A stretch of DNA of 62,968 nt from Pseudomonadota bacterium (GCA_017441205.1 JAFRYG010000047.1:1-62968), one strand, 5' to 3'; counted from the first letter of the stretch, positions 52,812-62,380 are shown. Notes: a model not told the origin generated them from the letters alone. Numbers and translations are program-made.

Positions 52812-54578
52812 ATGAAATACGCAAATAAATCCCTTCTTATCCTCGCAATGGCAGGAATCATGTGCCTGACCGGATGCAAAAAAATAGCGGAAAGTCTCGA
52901 AGAAAAAGCCCCTCAGCTTTCACAGGCCCTCTCCGGAAAAAGCTGGGACAAATCCGAGGTCAACTCCCTGCTCACCTACGTTCCCGCCGATACGGCAGCA
53001 ATCTTCGCCACGACCAGACAGTTCGACTTCGACAATCCAACCATCAAAATGGTACTGTCAAAAGGATTGAAAAACTTCGACGCCACCCTTGATGAAGCCA
53101 AAAATCACCTCAAACAGCTGCCGCCCGACAGCAAGGATATGCCAAAATTAAAGGAGCTCATCGACACGCTCGAAGAAACCTATCGCCCCATGCTGGCTGA
53201 TTTTTCCAATGAATCCGTCAAGTGGGGATTCGATCCCAAACACATGGATTCCATCATCTATCTAAATGATACGACGCTTGTCGCCAAAGTCACCGTCGCT
53301 GACGGCAATAAACTCAAAGCCAAACTGACGGAATCCCTGAACGCCGTAAATCATCTGTTCGGAGCCCTGGCCAATAATAATGCCCCAAAGGTCGAACTCA
53401 AGGAAATCAAAGCCGGCGGCGAAACCTGGTCGGTTTACTCCACCGCCGCAGCCCTCGAAAAAGCTGCCGGCGAATGCATCGCATGCGAAAATGGAAAAAC
53501 CACGCTCCCGTCCGATATCGCCATTCATTTCGGAAAAGAAATCGTCACCATGGCTTTCGTTGTCCATGACGATACGGCCACGCTCGAAAAACTCCTCAAA
53601 CCGGCCGCAAATCCGCTCAATAAAAAGGATCTCGGAACAATATCGGATACGACGGCCTATATCGGTTACGTCAACAACGTCGCATTGTACAACCAGATTA
53701 CTCGCGGAAATGGCCTGAAATTTATCCAGGCCATGGGTTTGGAAACATCTCCGGAATGTATTGCCGAAATCGGTCAGATGGTTTCTGTCTTCCCCAAATT
53801 CAAGCATGAATCGCAGATCACGCCTTCCAATCACATTGTGTCCAGCAATACACTCATGATGAACGACAAGGAGGAGCTCAAAAAAATCAACGAACTCCAC
53901 ACTCAGGGCATGGATTTGATCAAAGACGGAACACTCGCCGGGCTCGGGCTGAATCTGAACATTCCCAAATTCATCGCCTATCTCCAGGAGATCGGCGATA
54001 AACTAAAGGCAAAATCATACAAATGCGAAGCCATCCGCGAGATTCCTTCGGCGATTGGCATGATGGCAGTATTTATGCTCAATCCCGAAATCAGCAAATA
54101 CACTTCGGCAATCACCGGTATCTCTGCCGCACTGACAAAACTCGATATCACCGGCGCAGAGCCTCAGATCGAAGCCGCCGTCCATCTGACGGGTCCCCAA
54201 ATTGCGGCTGCCATACAGGACGATAGCCTGCCGTTAAAACTCCTCATGGTTTCACCGTATGCCGCCAAAGCCGTTAAGAGCATCAAGAAAGGCGAAGTCT
54301 CTGAGATCGACCTCTCACCCACGCTCAATATGCCGCTCAAACTCAGTACCTATCTCAGCGATACAGACCTCGTTCTGGGAACTTCCAGCTTCGATGTTCA
54401 ATCGATTGCCAATCAATCCAAAGTTCAATCCGGGGATTTCCTGAGAATTGCCGTGGATACGAGCATCCTGGCCCTTGCAGGTCTGAATCTTCCGGTTAAT
54501 TTCACTCAGGAACTCATTGATACACACTTCGGCTCAAACGACGAAGGCTTCTTTTTTACTGCCGTTCTCAAACAATAG
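52812..54578 (+). CDS. Large lipoprotein, unknown function
   Basis: The 588-residue product has a signal peptide ending CLTGC (lipobox, Cys22). The mature protein opens with LLTYVPADTAAIFATTRQFD, a phrase like those at the start of DUF3352-type proteins that track a 'dose' of periplasmic substrate, and continues as a mixed alpha/beta protein with repeated TxAYIGYVNNVALYNQI-like strands. Two short cysteine pairs occur (GECIACENG; SPECIAE with YKCEA). GGAG precedes the ATG. It is divergent from rpoB and convergent with the small lipoprotein at 54676; a TGCAGCGC/GCGCTGCA hairpin without T run lies just after its stop (54588-54611). Confidence 0.82.
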   Translation: MKYANKSLLILAMAGIMCLTGCKKIAESLEEKAPQLSQALSGKSWDKSEVNSLLTYVPADTAAIFATTRQFDFDNPTIKMVLSKGLKNFDATLDEAKNHLKQLPPDSKDMPKLKELIDTLEETYRPMLADFSNESVKWGFDPKHMDSIIYLNDTTLVAKVTVADGNKLKAKLTESLNAVNHLFGALANNNAPKVELKEIKAGGETWSVYSTAAALEKAAGECIACENGKTTLPSDIAIHFGKEIVTMAFVVHDDTATLEKLLKPAANPLNKKDLGTISDTTAYIGYVNNVALYNQITRGNGLKFIQAMGLETSPECIAEIGQMVSVFPKFKHESQITPSNHIVSSNTLMMNDKEELKKINELHTQGMDLIKDGTLAGLGLNLNIPKFIAYLQEIGDKLKAKSYKCEAIREIPSAIGMMAVFMLNPEISKYTSAITGISAALTKLDITGAEPQIEAAVHLTGPQIAAAIQDDSLPLKLLMVSPYAAKAVKSIKKGEVSEIDLSPTLNMPLKLSTYLSDTDLVLGTSSFDVQSIANQSKVQSGDFLRIAVDTSILALAGLNLPVNFTQELIDTHFGSNDEGFFFTAVLKQ

Positions 54579-54675
54579 CCTCGCCTCTGCAGCGCTCCAA
54601 CGGGCGCTGCATAAATAGCAGTGTGTGAGCGAAGCGCATCCCACGGTATCAGTGTTCCCCGATGCGCATTACGAA

Positions 54676-55023
54676 TTACGACGCGGGCTTGACATCAAAA
54701 GGAAGTGCAGCCCTGACTGCATCATCGCTGCCGCAGGTACCAGTTGATATTTCCAGATAAACCCGCTGACACTGAGAAACCGCGTCGATATAGAGCGCAC
54801 GTTCGGACTCTTCCGGCACCTGTTTCCCTATGGAGTCAATAATACCATTATATTTTTTGGTCAAAGGCGCCAGTGCCTCGGCCATCGCCGGGCAATCATC
54901 CGTCATTTCAGATACTTTTGTCAGATCCCGGCTAATCTGCTCCAATTGCTCTCGTTCATTCTGACATCCGGAAATACAGACAAACGTGCCAACAGTTAAT
55001 AAAACCAGAATTATCCGATTCAT
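54676..55023 (-). CDS. Small lipoprotein, unknown function
   Basis: The 115-residue protein has a signal peptide ending CISGC (lipobox, Cys20). The mature 95 residues are mostly helical (EREQLEQISRDLTKVSEM, MAEALAPLTKKYNGIIDSI) with three cysteines (DDCPAM, SQCQRV, GTCGSD), so at least one disulfide is likely. GAGGT precedes the ATG. Its stop codon lies within an ATTACGA heptamer (two units at about 54668-54681), the same arrangement as at the end of the RNase H gene. Confidence 0.78.
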   Translation of the reverse strand: MNRIILVLLTVGTFVCISGCQNEREQLEQISRDLTKVSEMTDDCPAMAEALAPLTKKYNGIIDSIGKQVPEESERALYIDAVSQCQRVYLEISTGTCGSDDAVRAALPFDVKPAS

Positions 55024-55101
55024 TGTTTACCTCGTGACATATACAGATTCATTACGGATATTTATGGATGAAATTGAGCATGAGGTCAAGACCAAAAGCA
55101 A

Positions 55102-55175
55102 GCCGCGCGTATCCCATAGCGCGGCCAGGCGAGCCGTAGTGGCATCTCCGTGACATTCGGTCACGGGGATGTCAC
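55102..55175. repeat. Bulged palindrome plus GGCGAG-flanked hairpin
   Basis: GCCGCGC + bulged G (55109) + TAT CCC ATA + GCGCGGC, then CCAGGCGAG, then a 16-bp stem (55139-55154 with 55160-55175) whose only imperfections are two G-U wobbles, then AAGGCGAG. The stem is in the leader of rph. Confidence 0.82.
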
Positions 55176-55260
55176 AAGGCGAGAAAAAATGTTGTCTTTT
55201 CATAAAACGCGTTATAGAGGCTGTTTGCGCAACCGTGCATATTTTATGGGAGATGCAGTT

Positions 55261-55986
55261 ATGTCGCATACCTATTCGCGCCTGAATGAACGTCTTTGGA
55301 ATGAAATCCGTCCTGTCGAAATCACCCCCGACTTTATTACCTCCGCACCGGGATCCTGTCTGATTGCATGCGGTCAGACGCGCGTCATCTGTACGGCAAG
55401 TGTCGAAGACAAAGTACCGCCGTTCCTCGAAAATGCAGGCCTTGGCTGGCTGACGGCAGAATACAGCATGCTCCCGGCTTCTGCCTCAGGACGAATGACG
55501 CGCGAAAAAGTTGCAGGCAGCGGACGGACGTACGAAATCCAGCGCCTGATCGGACGCAGCCTGCGCGCTGCAATCGATAGAAAATTGCTCGGTCTGCGCA
55601 CCATCACCATCGACTGCGATGTCATCCAGGCCGACGGCGGAACGAGAACCGCCTCTGTTACCGGAGGGTACGTCGCACTTGCACTCGCCATAAAAAAATT
55701 GATGGCAAACGGCGTTCTGAAAGAGAATCCCATCATACATCAGGTCTCGGCCATCAGCCTGGGAATCGTCGCCGGCGAACTCCTGCTCGACCTCAATTTT
55801 GTCGAGGATTCTTCAGCCGATATCGACGCCAATCTCGTCGCCACTCCGGATGGAAACATCATCGAATGGCAGACGACGGCAGAACGAAACCTTCTGCCCA
55901 TGGCTCAATTGTCCGAAATGGTCGAACTTGGCATGTCCGGCATCCGCATGCTATCTGAGCTTCAAAAAAAGGCCATCGGCGAATAA
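55261..55986 (+). CDS. rph: RNase PH
   Basis: The 241-residue enzyme is a phosphate-dependent 3'-5' exoribonuclease that trims tRNA precursors. It matches the family throughout: NEIRPVEIT, GQTRVICTASVEDKVP, GWLTAEYSMLPAS, the catalytic EIQRLIGRSLRAA, ITIDCDVIQADGGTRTASVTGGYVALA (in parts: CDVIQADGGTRTAS) and LDLNFVEDSSADIDANLV. Length is normal (about 240). The ATG chosen follows GGGAG; an in-frame opening from 55150 would add 37 residues absent from the family. The next gene starts 19 bases after its stop, so an rph-porin-lipoprotein operon is likely. Confidence 0.96.
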   Translation: MSHTYSRLNERLWNEIRPVEITPDFITSAPGSCLIACGQTRVICTASVEDKVPPFLENAGLGWLTAEYSMLPASASGRMTREKVAGSGRTYEIQRLIGRSLRAAIDRKLLGLRTITIDCDVIQADGGTRTASVTGGYVALALAIKKLMANGVLKENPIIHQVSAISLGIVAGELLLDLNFVEDSSADIDANLVATPDGNIIEWQTTAERNLLPMAQLSEMVELGMSGIRMLSELQKKAIGE

Positions 55987-56005
55987 CCACCATGATGCGA
56001 TTCTG

Positions 56006-57340
56006 ATGAATAAATCCGAACTCAACCTCCTGAACAACAAACGCTCCTTCCGCCGGTTAGGGGTATGCGCACTGAGTGCATGCCTCTGGTTATTGAGTAC
56101 ACTGCCGGCAGCTGCCTCACCGGTCACGGCTTTCGGACTCGATGCAGAATCGGCATCACAGGCCATGGCGGTGACTGCATCAGCAAAACCGCTGTCGGCA
56201 GCCGCCACAAATCCGGCCAGGCTCATGGATGCCAGAGGAGGAGAAGCTGCTTTGGGAATCGTCGTTTCGGAGGATCAGATCACGATCAACCGGAAGGATG
56301 CCGGGCTGGATACTTACGTCGGCTGGCAGGTCGGACTCGCCACACCCATTCCACTCGGACAGATCAGGGACAGGATTTATGCCGGCTTCAATCTGCACGT
56401 TCCATACAATGGCCTTTATGATGTCAACAATACGGCTGTAGCAGACCCCGTCGTCTGGAACAATGGATCAACCGCCAGACGACTGGCGATGGACGCTGCT
56501 TTCGCCGTGAGGCTCTGGGAACGCATCGCCATTGGATTTGGTCTGCATCTCATGCCACTGGTTACAGCCAGTGTAAACATCGATTTCCGGGGACAGAATG
56601 AATCCAGTTCGAGCGACGTAAAAGTCGGTTACGGCCTCATCCCTAAACTCGGTTTTTATGCTGAACCCATACAGGGGCTGCATCTCGGATTTTCGTACCA
56701 CGCCGGAATGAAGCTGGCACTCAATGTACCCGCTGAAATCAACATCAGTGACGCCATCGGCAATATCCACGTCAGACTCAAGGGATACGCCTATACGGAG
56801 CCGCACACGTTTACGATCGGAGCTCGCTACGATTTTTCCAGACATGCCCAGTCACATCTGGCAAACTTCGCCCTCGATCTCGATTTTGCATACAGGCACT
56901 ATACAGATCCCATTGCATCATCGGCCAATGTTCAGCTGCTGGACGACGATGGCGGCATCATGAACGAAACCGATCGGCCTTATCAGGAATTCAATGGTTC
57001 GTGGAGTCTTCGGACTGCCCTGACGTGGATGCCAATCGACGAAATCTCGGCATCCGTCGGCTACGCCTTCGAAAAAAGTGCCATTCCTGCTCAGCGCAAT
57101 GCTTTCAACGTACTGGACAGCGACAGAAACCGAATTGCATTCGGTGCCTCTTTCTGGCTCCCGGAACCCTGGCTGGGATCGTTTGGACTCGGCTTTTCCA
57201 CCGCAGCACAGTTCGACATCTATGCCGAACGAAATATGGAAAAATATGAATTTCTCGTTGGCAATCCCGGCTTTCCATCGATACATTTCGAGGGATATGC
57301 CTTTGCATGGCACGGTTCCATTCTCATGAGGTTCGAATGA
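56006..57340 (+). CDS. FadL/OmpP1-family outer-membrane transporter
   Basis: The 444-residue protein starts at MNKSELN, just after rph; the frame is open further upstream through rph but only this ATG places the signal peptide (about 20-40, ending PAAA before SPVTAFG) sensibly, although its SD is weak. The mature N-terminus has the FadL hatch (AFGLDAESASQAMAVTAS) and NPA motif (AAATNPARLMD), followed by a 14-strand-type barrel ending ILMRFE. Such porins take up long-chain fatty acids or other hydrophobic compounds. Its last codon overlaps the start of the next gene (ATGA), indicating tight coupling. Confidence 0.88.
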   Translation: MNKSELNLLNNKRSFRRLGVCALSACLWLLSTLPAAASPVTAFGLDAESASQAMAVTASAKPLSAAATNPARLMDARGGEAALGIVVSEDQITINRKDAGLDTYVGWQVGLATPIPLGQIRDRIYAGFNLHVPYNGLYDVNNTAVADPVVWNNGSTARRLAMDAAFAVRLWERIAIGFGLHLMPLVTASVNIDFRGQNESSSSDVKVGYGLIPKLGFYAEPIQGLHLGFSYHAGMKLALNVPAEINISDAIGNIHVRLKGYAYTEPHTFTIGARYDFSRHAQSHLANFALDLDFAYRHYTDPIASSANVQLLDDDGGIMNETDRPYQEFNGSWSLRTALTWMPIDEISASVGYAFEKSAIPAQRNAFNVLDSDRNRIAFGASFWLPEPWLGSFGLGFSTAAQFDIYAERNMEKYEFLVGNPGFPSIHFEGYAFAWHGSILMRFE

Positions 57341-59640
57341 TATCATCCAGATGGCTAAAATGGGCTTTGCCGGGATTGCTGATCATCGCAGGCTGTACTT
57401 CCGAAATGCCGGGAACGGATGCCGACGGAGATGGCCTGAGCGACAGACAGGAACAACTGTTCGGGACAGATCCCAACAATGCGGATACCGACGGAGACAC
57501 CATCCCAGACGCCACGGATCCTTCCCCAAAAGACAGTCCCAAAATCATACTATCGCCATCTCTCGGCGGTATCTCCGCAACAGAAACCCAGGTTAGGGCA
57601 TCCATCATTCTCAGCATCAAAAACTCACGAAATCAGTGGGTTCAGTCCGACAGTATTTCTGCAACCACGACGATGGGAACGCTTTCCGAAATCCACAGCA
57701 TCAGCCCGGGACTCTACGAAGTTATCCTCACATCACATGAATCCGGAACTGCCGTCGTCTTTTTCCAAATGCCGTCCCCAAATTCCCCCGATGAACTGAT
57801 TTCCGAATCCATACGCATCGATCTCAAACTCGAAACAGAATCCCCTCAAAACAATCCTGATCAACAGAACCCCGACCAGCAGAATCCAAATCAACAGAAT
57901 CCAAATCAACAGAATCCAAATCAACAGAATCCAAATCAGCAGAATCCAAATCAGCAGAATCCAAACATTCCCGAAGATCCGCTCATCAATGAATCCCATG
58001 TCGATCTGGAAGTACCCGGCACAAACCCCGGCAAATACGCAGCAGCCGGCGGCATTCAGGGAGATATCTGGATCATGGCGATCGATGGAACGACGCTCGA
58101 CTGGTCGGGCTCGGAACTCAAAAGCTACCCCAATGCCTACGTCCAGGTAGATCTTCCGGATGGCACGAAACTGCACGGCATGACCAACGAATCGGGATGG
58201 ATACATTTTAAGGACGATCGTCTGAAGGGACCCGTGGCTGTTACGGTCGGAGCTGCAGGGTGCCGTTACGTGACGTGGATGAACGTCGATGCCCGTGTCA
58301 TTTCGGCAGGCATCCATAAACGCGACATCACCCCGAATGAACGCAGCACCAAAGGCAGCACCATTACGGGCGTCGTTCGCGGTTTTTGGGGCGAAACCGG
58401 CATTCCTCCGTTCCCAAGAGAAAATTCGAACGTTTTCGATACCATCAATATCGCCATTGTCCAGGTCGGCATCCGAAACATGCCCCTGAGTTCCATGAAC
58501 ACCGGTTCTATCCTGCTTCCGCCCGACAGCTCATCGACCACAGCAGAATACTTCGAAATCCCTCCAAATCTCGTTCTGGCAAATCAATCCAATCCAGACC
58601 TTTCGCGTTTTACCCTGAACTCCCTCAATCCGGGAAAATACATCGTCTTCGCACTTGCCGGGGCCGGCGGAAACATCCTCGCTGCATCCCAGAATCCTTA
58701 CGAAATGAAATTCAAGCCGATGGCTCTCGGATTTACCGAAGTTGAAATCGGATCCGGTCAGACGCAGGACATTTCCCTCGATCTGACCATCGATTTGCGC
58801 ACCGGTGACAATGACACAACCTCTCTGTATCTGGGACAGTTTCCCAACGATCCCAAAACGGGTTCGAGCCTTCCCATGGGATTGCTGCTCCCGCTCATGA
58901 ATACAGGGAAGGGCTACGTATTCCTCGACGTTAATTCTGCCTGGAATTTCGATGATTTCCAGAATCCCCTGACGATCATTTATCCCCAGGCCGTTCATCA
59001 GACACTGAGCCAGTACGGATTGAGCGTGCATCCCATGGCCGTTGGACTTGCCGCACGAAAAGCCGCCAACGGCTTCGATCAACCCGGCATTTCGACCGTC
59101 ATCATGCATCCGCAGATGCAAGCCAATGGCTCGCTCGAAAGCCTCTATATGAATTCCTCTCAGCTCTGGCCGAAACTCCCGACATTCGTCACACCAGCTC
59201 CCCCGGCCAGTTCAGCTTTCGATGCCGTCGGCGGTTCGCTCGGAACAGACCGCAAGATCGCATGGAATGGACCTAAAGACAGTGATTTAACAGTCCTCAG
59301 GCTCAATTACATGACGCCGCCAATCCATAACAAACTGCTCAACAGCGATATCGGATCATCTCAGGCGCATTTGCTCTGGGAAGTCTACGTCCCGGCTCCA
59401 CTCAGCGAAATCGTTTTGCCTGAACTCAGTCCGGAGGCACCGGATTATCCGGTGCTCGTCAACTATGCCCCGACATCTCCGGGTGATGCCTATCAATACG
59501 ATGCCGAAACCATAGAGCTTGAAATCAATCCCTATTATATGGGACCTCGCGCTTACAATTATAATTCGAATTTCCTCATCGACGATATCAACATGAACGC
59601 CTGGGCCGTCTCACAGGATTCCTACCTCATTCGCCGATAA
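57337..59640 (+). CDS. Lipoprotein with thrombospondin type 3 Ca motifs and NPNQQ linker
   Basis: The 767-residue product starts at the ATG overlapping the porin stop. The signal peptide ends IIAGC (lipobox). Residues about 25-60 are two calcium-binding thrombospondin-type-3 motifs (DADGDGLSDRQE, DTDGDTIPDATD). A beta domain (about 70-170) is followed by a linker of NPDQQ/NPNQQ repeats and then about 550 residues of beta-rich sequence with a carboxypeptidase-regulatory-like segment (YVQVDLPDGTKLHGMTNESGWIHF) and GVVRGFWGETG. Translational coupling to the FadL-like porin suggests a joint role at the outer membrane. Most of the C-terminal half is unfamiliar. Confidence 0.85.
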   Translation: MISSRWLKWALPGLLIIAGCTSEMPGTDADGDGLSDRQEQLFGTDPNNADTDGDTIPDATDPSPKDSPKIILSPSLGGISATETQVRASIILSIKNSRNQWVQSDSISATTTMGTLSEIHSISPGLYEVILTSHESGTAVVFFQMPSPNSPDELISESIRIDLKLETESPQNNPDQQNPDQQNPNQQNPNQQNPNQQNPNQQNPNQQNPNIPEDPLINESHVDLEVPGTNPGKYAAAGGIQGDIWIMAIDGTTLDWSGSELKSYPNAYVQVDLPDGTKLHGMTNESGWIHFKDDRLKGPVAVTVGAAGCRYVTWMNVDARVISAGIHKRDITPNERSTKGSTITGVVRGFWGETGIPPFPRENSNVFDTINIAIVQVGIRNMPLSSMNTGSILLPPDSSSTTAEYFEIPPNLVLANQSNPDLSRFTLNSLNPGKYIVFALAGAGGNILAASQNPYEMKFKPMALGFTEVEIGSGQTQDISLDLTIDLRTGDNDTTSLYLGQFPNDPKTGSSLPMGLLLPLMNTGKGYVFLDVNSAWNFDDFQNPLTIIYPQAVHQTLSQYGLSVHPMAVGLAARKAANGFDQPGISTVIMHPQMQANGSLESLYMNSSQLWPKLPTFVTPAPPASSAFDAVGGSLGTDRKIAWNGPKDSDLTVLRLNYMTPPIHNKLLNSDIGSSQAHLLWEVYVPAPLSEIVLPELSPEAPDYPVLVNYAPTSPGDAYQYDAETIELEINPYYMGPRAYNYNSNFLIDDINMNAWAVSQDSYLIRR
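57853..57957 (+). repeat. 15-base in-frame tandem repeat (NPNQQ)
   Basis: Seven units of 15 bases encode NPDQQ (two) then NPNQQ (five), ending in a partial NPN. The central units are identical at the base level. Confidence 0.9.
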
Positions 59641-59769
59641 TTCCCGCATATTTCGGCTGCAGTCACCTGCCGGAACCTGAAGCAAAATATCCAACCCGAA
59701 AAACTTGCCAAATCTCTGGCCCGGAACACAATACCACCGGCAGTATCCGCCTTGGTCTACAGGTTCCGA

Positions 59770-61080
59770 ATGTCTAAGAATATCCGTCAAAATCGCCGTT
59801 GCGAACCCAAAGTCAGCCAGATTGATCGGCAGGGATGGAAGAGTCTCCTGCTCGTTCTGCTCAAGATCATTCTGACATGTATTCTCGCCATCGGAATTCC
59901 CTACGGCATTTATGTCTACTACCAGCACGAGGTTAACGAAGGCCGTTTCCAGCCCAGTCAAATCACGATTCATGGAAATGTGCGTGCGGATGACGCCTCC
60001 ATTCTGGATGCATCCGGGCTCTCCAACGAAGATACGAACCTCTTCGAAGCCGATATCCATGTTCTCGAAACGAGCATCGAAACGCTCGCATGGGTAAAAA
60101 AAGCAAAAATCACGATCGATTTGCCCGACAAGGTCGACATCGAAATCACGGAACATGAGCCTCTCGGTATCGTCAATGACGGTCAGCTGTACATCGTGGA
60201 CGAAACAGGAACCGCCATCAAATACTGGACGACCGAAGATACCATCATAACCCCGATCGTCAGCCTCGATAAAGTCCTGGACGTCCGGTCGCATGCCGTC
60301 GTCAAGGCATTCCAACTCGCCGATGAAGTCGTCAGACTTGGATTCCCGCACAAAATCCAGGAAATTCATTATGACGATGCAACCGGATACACCTTGTATA
60401 CGGACACGACCGAAATCCGCGTCGGATACGATCGCTTCGATGAACGCATTCAGCGACTCCTCGCCGTCAATGATATCCTCGAAACGAAGAAGATCACGGC
60501 AGATTATATCTTGATCGATGGAGATAATTCGCTGGATCAAATCGTCGTCAAACCCAAACCCAAAGTCGTCTTTGCAGATCCAGTTCAGGACAACAAACCT
60601 GCTGATGCCGGAAATGATGGCAAAACAGAAAAACCGGGCGAGACTGCTGACCAGGGTAATGCTAAAGCAGATAAGCCTGCTGATGCAAAACAACAGGCTC
60701 CAAAAGATAAGCCTGCTGATGCAAAACAACAGGCTCCAAAAGATAAGCCTGCCGAAGCAAAACAACAGGCTCCAAAAGATAAGCCTGCCGAAGCAAAACA
60801 ACAGGCTCCAAAAGATAAGCCTGCCGAAGCAAAACAACAGGCTCCAAAAGACAACAATTCAAAGGATAAGCCGGTCGAAGCTGCCCCAAAACCGGCAAAT
60901 ACCCCGGAAGTGAACGACAAGCCGGCTGAGGCAAAGCCCGAATCAAAACCGGAAATGCCCAAAGGCAGCGACAAGAAGGAAACACCGGCGGAAGCCAAGG
61001 CCGAAGCCGTTAAAGACAGCAATACAAATGAAAAGCCGGTTGAGGCAAAGCCGCAAACGGCTCCTGAATCTACGCCCTGA
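59770..61080 (+). CDS. ftsQ: FtsQ/DivIB-like cell-division protein with repetitive tail
   Basis: The 436-residue protein has a short basic cytoplasmic head, one span (about 24-50, SLLLVLLKIILTCILAIGI), and a periplasmic POTRA domain (about 62-132: ITIHGNVRADDASILDASGL, LETSIETLAWVKKAKITIDLPDKVDIEITEHEPLGIV in parts) followed by the FtsQ beta domain to about 265. It normally recruits FtsB/FtsL in the divisome. Unlike typical FtsQ (about 250-280 residues) it carries about 165 further residues of Lys/Pro/Ala/Glu repeats. The ATG at 59770 with AGG six bases upstream is preferred to a TTG at 59752. ftsA follows after eight bases. No murC, murB or ddl precedes it. Confidence 0.9.
   Translation: MSKNIRQNRRCEPKVSQIDRQGWKSLLLVLLKIILTCILAIGIPYGIYVYYQHEVNEGRFQPSQITIHGNVRADDASILDASGLSNEDTNLFEADIHVLETSIETLAWVKKAKITIDLPDKVDIEITEHEPLGIVNDGQLYIVDETGTAIKYWTTEDTIITPIVSLDKVLDVRSHAVVKAFQLADEVVRLGFPHKIQEIHYDDATGYTLYTDTTEIRVGYDRFDERIQRLLAVNDILETKKITADYILIDGDNSLDQIVVKPKPKVVFADPVQDNKPADAGNDGKTEKPGETADQGNAKADKPADAKQQAPKDKPADAKQQAPKDKPAEAKQQAPKDKPAEAKQQAPKDKPAEAKQQAPKDNNSKDKPVEAAPKPANTPEVNDKPAEAKPESKPEMPKGSDKKETPAEAKAEAVKDSNTNEKPVEAKPQTAPESTP
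60670..60849 (+). repeat. 36-base in-frame tandem repeat in ftsQ
   Basis: Five 36-base units encode DKPA[DE]AKQQAPK; the last three are identical and the first two differ by a couple of bases. Further degenerate copies (DKPVEAAPKPAN, DKPAEAKPESKP) follow, showing older expansions. Confidence 0.93.
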
Positions 61081-61088
61081 GGAACATC

Positions 61089-62315
61089 ATGACTGTTAAA
61101 CTTGGAGATATCCTCGTTGGACTCGACATCGGAACGAGCAAAACATGCGCCATCATTGGTGAAGTCACCCCGGAAGGTCTCAATGTCATTGGCGCAGGGT
61201 CCTCGCCATCCAAAGGCATTCAGAAAGGTGCAGTCACCAATATTGACGCGGCTGCGCAGGGAATTCAGCATGCCATCGAAGTCGCCGAAGTCATTGCAAA
61301 CTGCAAGATTTCGAGCGTCATCGTCGATATCACAGGCAACCACATCGAAGGCATCAACTCGAATGGTGTGGCTGCCGTCAAAGGCGAAGAAATCGACGAC
61401 AACGACATTGCCAGAGTCCTCGAAAGTGCAAAAGCCGTAGCGATTCCACCGGATAGGGAATTTCTCCACGTCCTCGCGCAGGAATACATTCTGGACGGAC
61501 AAACCGGTATCCGGAATCCCAAAGGCATGAGCGGCGTTCGCCTCGAAGCCAAAGTCCATATCGTGACCGGGGCCATCAGCTGCGCTCAGAATATCATCAA
61601 ATGCGTCAACCGATGCGACGTCGAAGTCGCCGACATCGTCCTTTCTTCACTCGCAGCCAGCGAAGCCGTCGTCTCGGATGACGAAAAGGAACTTGGATGT
61701 GTCCTCGTCGATGTCGGCAGCGGCACGACCGATATCGCCATCTGGTCGAAGGGCGCTCTCGTGCATACACACGTCATCGGACTCGCCGGCAACCACCTGA
61801 CCAGCGATATCGCAAAGGGCCTTCAGACCTCACTGACGGATGCCGAAAAGCTTAAAATCCATTCAGGATGCGCCATGACGACCGCCGTCGGTGCCGACGA
61901 AATCATCGAAATTCCTTCGCCGGACGGACGCGAACCGCGCAAATACTCAAGACAGGTACTGACCGAAATCATCGAACCAAGGCTCGAAGAAATCTTCGAA
62001 ATGGTCAACTGCGAAATCGAAAAATCCGGCTACAAATCACTCATCCCTGCCGGCGTTATCCTGACCGGCGGTACTGCCATCATGGACGCCGTCCCCGAAC
62101 TCGCCGAGCGCGTCCTCGGCGTCTCGGTACGAAGAGGCGTACCAAGAGGTATCGGCGGTCTCACCGATTTCGTCCAGAATCCCCAGTATTCCACCGCAAT
62201 CGGACTCCTCCTGCACGCCGTCAATCACCCCGATATTTCGTCTTTCAGCCCGCAGGAAGCCAAGAATTCTTCCCTCGTCGGACGACTCCTCTCATGGCTG
62301 AAACAAATTGTTTAA
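61089..62315 (+). CDS. ftsA: Cell-division protein FtsA
   Basis: The 408-residue actin-like ATPase tethers FtsZ to the membrane. Motifs include the phosphate-1 loop VGLDIGTSKT, the 1C subdomain (GIQKGAVTNID), phosphate-2 VDVGSGTTD, and adenosine loop GVILTGGTA. The C-terminal amphipathic membrane helix (SLVGRLLSWLKQIV) is intact. GAGGAAC precedes the ATG. It is coupled to ftsQ by eight bases. ftsZ, which usually follows directly, is absent; rpmE follows instead. Confidence 0.97.
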   Translation: MTVKLGDILVGLDIGTSKTCAIIGEVTPEGLNVIGAGSSPSKGIQKGAVTNIDAAAQGIQHAIEVAEVIANCKISSVIVDITGNHIEGINSNGVAAVKGEEIDDNDIARVLESAKAVAIPPDREFLHVLAQEYILDGQTGIRNPKGMSGVRLEAKVHIVTGAISCAQNIIKCVNRCDVEVADIVLSSLAASEAVVSDDEKELGCVLVDVGSGTTDIAIWSKGALVHTHVIGLAGNHLTSDIAKGLQTSLTDAEKLKIHSGCAMTTAVGADEIIEIPSPDGREPRKYSRQVLTEIIEPRLEEIFEMVNCEIEKSGYKSLIPAGVILTGGTAIMDAVPELAERVLGVSVRRGVPRGIGGLTDFVQNPQYSTAIGLLLHAVNHPDISSFSPQEAKNSSLVGRLLSWLKQIV

Positions 62316-62380
62316 TCACCAAATCAAAAAAAGAATTTGACCCCGCAGGCTTTTATGCCTATACAGCGGCGACTTTATTC

